Position numbers and translations under genes: made by a program. Under the pieces are notes generated by a model. That model was not told where the DNA came from, did no database searches, and saw nothing but the letters and a program-made list of their open reading frames with translations. From Rapana venosa (Eukaryota; Mollusca; Gastropoda; Neogastropoda; Muricidae), in contig CM054144.1 in the NCBI GenBank assembly GCA_028751875.1, forward strand, positions 15,394,738-15,458,737: a DNA stretch of 64,000 bases. Reading direction: 5' to 3'. Positions 63,096-64,000 of the stretch are shown piece by piece. The stretch's first letter is position 1. Each line of letters begins with the position of its first letter.

Positions 63096-64000
63096 TTCCA
63101 TTCTTCTTCTTCTTCCTTTTTTGTCATGTTTCTCCCAGGGGAGGTTTGACATTGATGAGCCTTGTCCATCTCTCTCTGTTTTGAGCTTCCTCCTTATTTA
63201 TGCCCCTTTCTCTAAGATCATCTGCAATACAGGCAGCCCAGGTCTTGCTAGGTCTTCCCTTTGGTCTCTTTCCATCCACTATGAAGTTCATTGCTCTTTT
63301 TATGATGTGGTGGTCTGCTTTCCGTTGAACGTGCCCAAACCAGCGCAGTCTATTGGTACTAGCTACAGACTTTAGATCATCAACTTTGCACATTCTCCAT
63401 AATTCTTCATTTGTGATCCTGTCTTCCCATTTGATCTTTGTCATGTAGCGTAGCATTCGGTTTCCACAGCTCTTCAACAAACGTTCGACGGTTTTTGTGA
63501 AAACCCACGTCTAGGAGCCATACAGAAGAACAGGTCTGATGCAGGCCTTATATATCAGGCAGCGTCTTTCCAGTGGGATTTTCTGATTTCCAAGCAGACT
63601 TGCCAATTCTTTCCATTTCTTCCATGCACTCGCAATCCTGGTTCTGACAGCTAACTCAGATTTTGCTTCGCAGCTCATCATCTCTCCCAGGTAGCAGAAT
63701 TCGTCTACCACTTCTATCTTCCCTTGTTCAAATTCTAGCTTCTCTTTTCCTGCATCGGTATTGTCTTCACCCTTCTTATTCATACAACTGGGGCAGACAA
63801 ATACTCTGTCCTCCTTCAGACTTTAGAGTTTTGAGCATCTTTTGTGACACCAATATTGACATTTGGAGCATTTGATCGAATTGTTCCCTACACCTTTGTG
63901 GCAGACACCACACGCCTTGCTCTCTATGTGTTCTGCGGTCTTTTCCAACTGTCATTGCTTTGGTCTTGTCAACATTTACCTTCATTCCTCTGCATTCTAA
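63096..64000 (-). pseudogene. Non-LTR retrotransposon reverse transcriptase, C-terminal part (decayed, cut by window edge)
   Basis: Read on the minus strand it starts MKVNVDKTKAMTVGKDRR (end of an RT thumb). Then comes a Cys/His zinc-finger stretch (C-x2-C, C-x2-C, W-C-H-x3-C, C-x2-C; about 63784-63920), then KIEVVDEFCYLGEMMS, RCLIYKACIRPVLLYGS, TNRLRWFGHVQRKADHHI and GKRPKGRPSKTWAACIADDL, ending at TGA 63124-63126. In-frame stops at 63823-63825 (TAA) and 63511-63513 (TAG, where Glu is expected in SETW) show it is dead, and a frame change lies between the thumb and finger segments. A short AAG/GAA tail follows at 63096-63118. The element continues beyond 64000. Confidence 0.88.

Overview
The window is eukaryotic (animal) genomic DNA. 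It has two intron-rich protein-coding genes in convergent orientation, dense microsatellites and minisatellites, very long poly(G)/poly(C) runs, many tRNA-derived SINEs and several decayed LINE 3' ends. The proteins look most like metazoan orthologues, and the SINE style (tRNA head, a shared central domain, a tail ending in AGCGCTATATAAAT plus TAA/ATT repeats) suggests a mollusc, most likely a gastropod. The phylum is an inference from repeat style, not a proof.

Layout. (1) 1-9.7 kb: no exon recognised; simple repeats and SINE pieces, probably upstream intron of the first gene. (2) 9,719-32,097, plus strand: the last eight recognisable coding exons (278 residues) of a MICU3-like mitochondrial calcium uptake protein, with two canonical EF-hands, a stop at 32,095-32,097 and a likely poly(A) signal at 32,348. 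Its introns hold a 21-bp minisatellite (19.5-20.2 kb), a ~1 kb G-rich array that begins at the splice donor of one exon (29.0-30.0 kb), a 57/58-bp tandem array (30.4-30.8 kb), two chimeric tRNA/5S-like SINEs and a nearly intact SINE with a 14-bp target-site duplication. (3) 32.1-43.5 kb: the space between two converging 3' ends, with a full-length SINE, a second almost identical SINE with a 12-bp target-site duplication, and a decayed reverse-transcriptase C-terminus at 40.6-41.1 kb. (4) 43,485-62,230, minus strand: fifteen coding exons (844 residues) of an RBM26/RBM27 (fly swm) orthologue: CCCH zinc finger, proline-rich linker, RRM, coiled coil, RG-rich stretch, second RRM and an acidic tail ending in RSWRR. 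(5) 63.1-64.0 kb, minus strand: the C-terminal part of a non-LTR reverse transcriptase with two in-frame stops and a GAA-repeat tail, running off the window edge.

The two genes have unrelated jobs: calcium gating of the mitochondrial uniporter, and nuclear RNA binding/decay. Nothing suggests an operon-like link beyond tail-to-tail neighbourhood. I joined all exons by protein similarity recalled from known families plus splice-site and phase consistency. Every join listed keeps the reading frame with GT-AG borders. The first exons of both genes lie outside the window or were not recognised.

I did not find a clear new multi-gene system. The most interesting items are the G-quadruplex-prone intronic array at a splice donor, a pair of similar frame-preserving exons in the MICU gene, modular shuffling among SINE families, two very young SINE insertions in opposite orientation, a LINE-into-SINE nested insertion with its target duplication, and an unrecognised ~185-codon intronic ORF at 49.1-49.6 kb.
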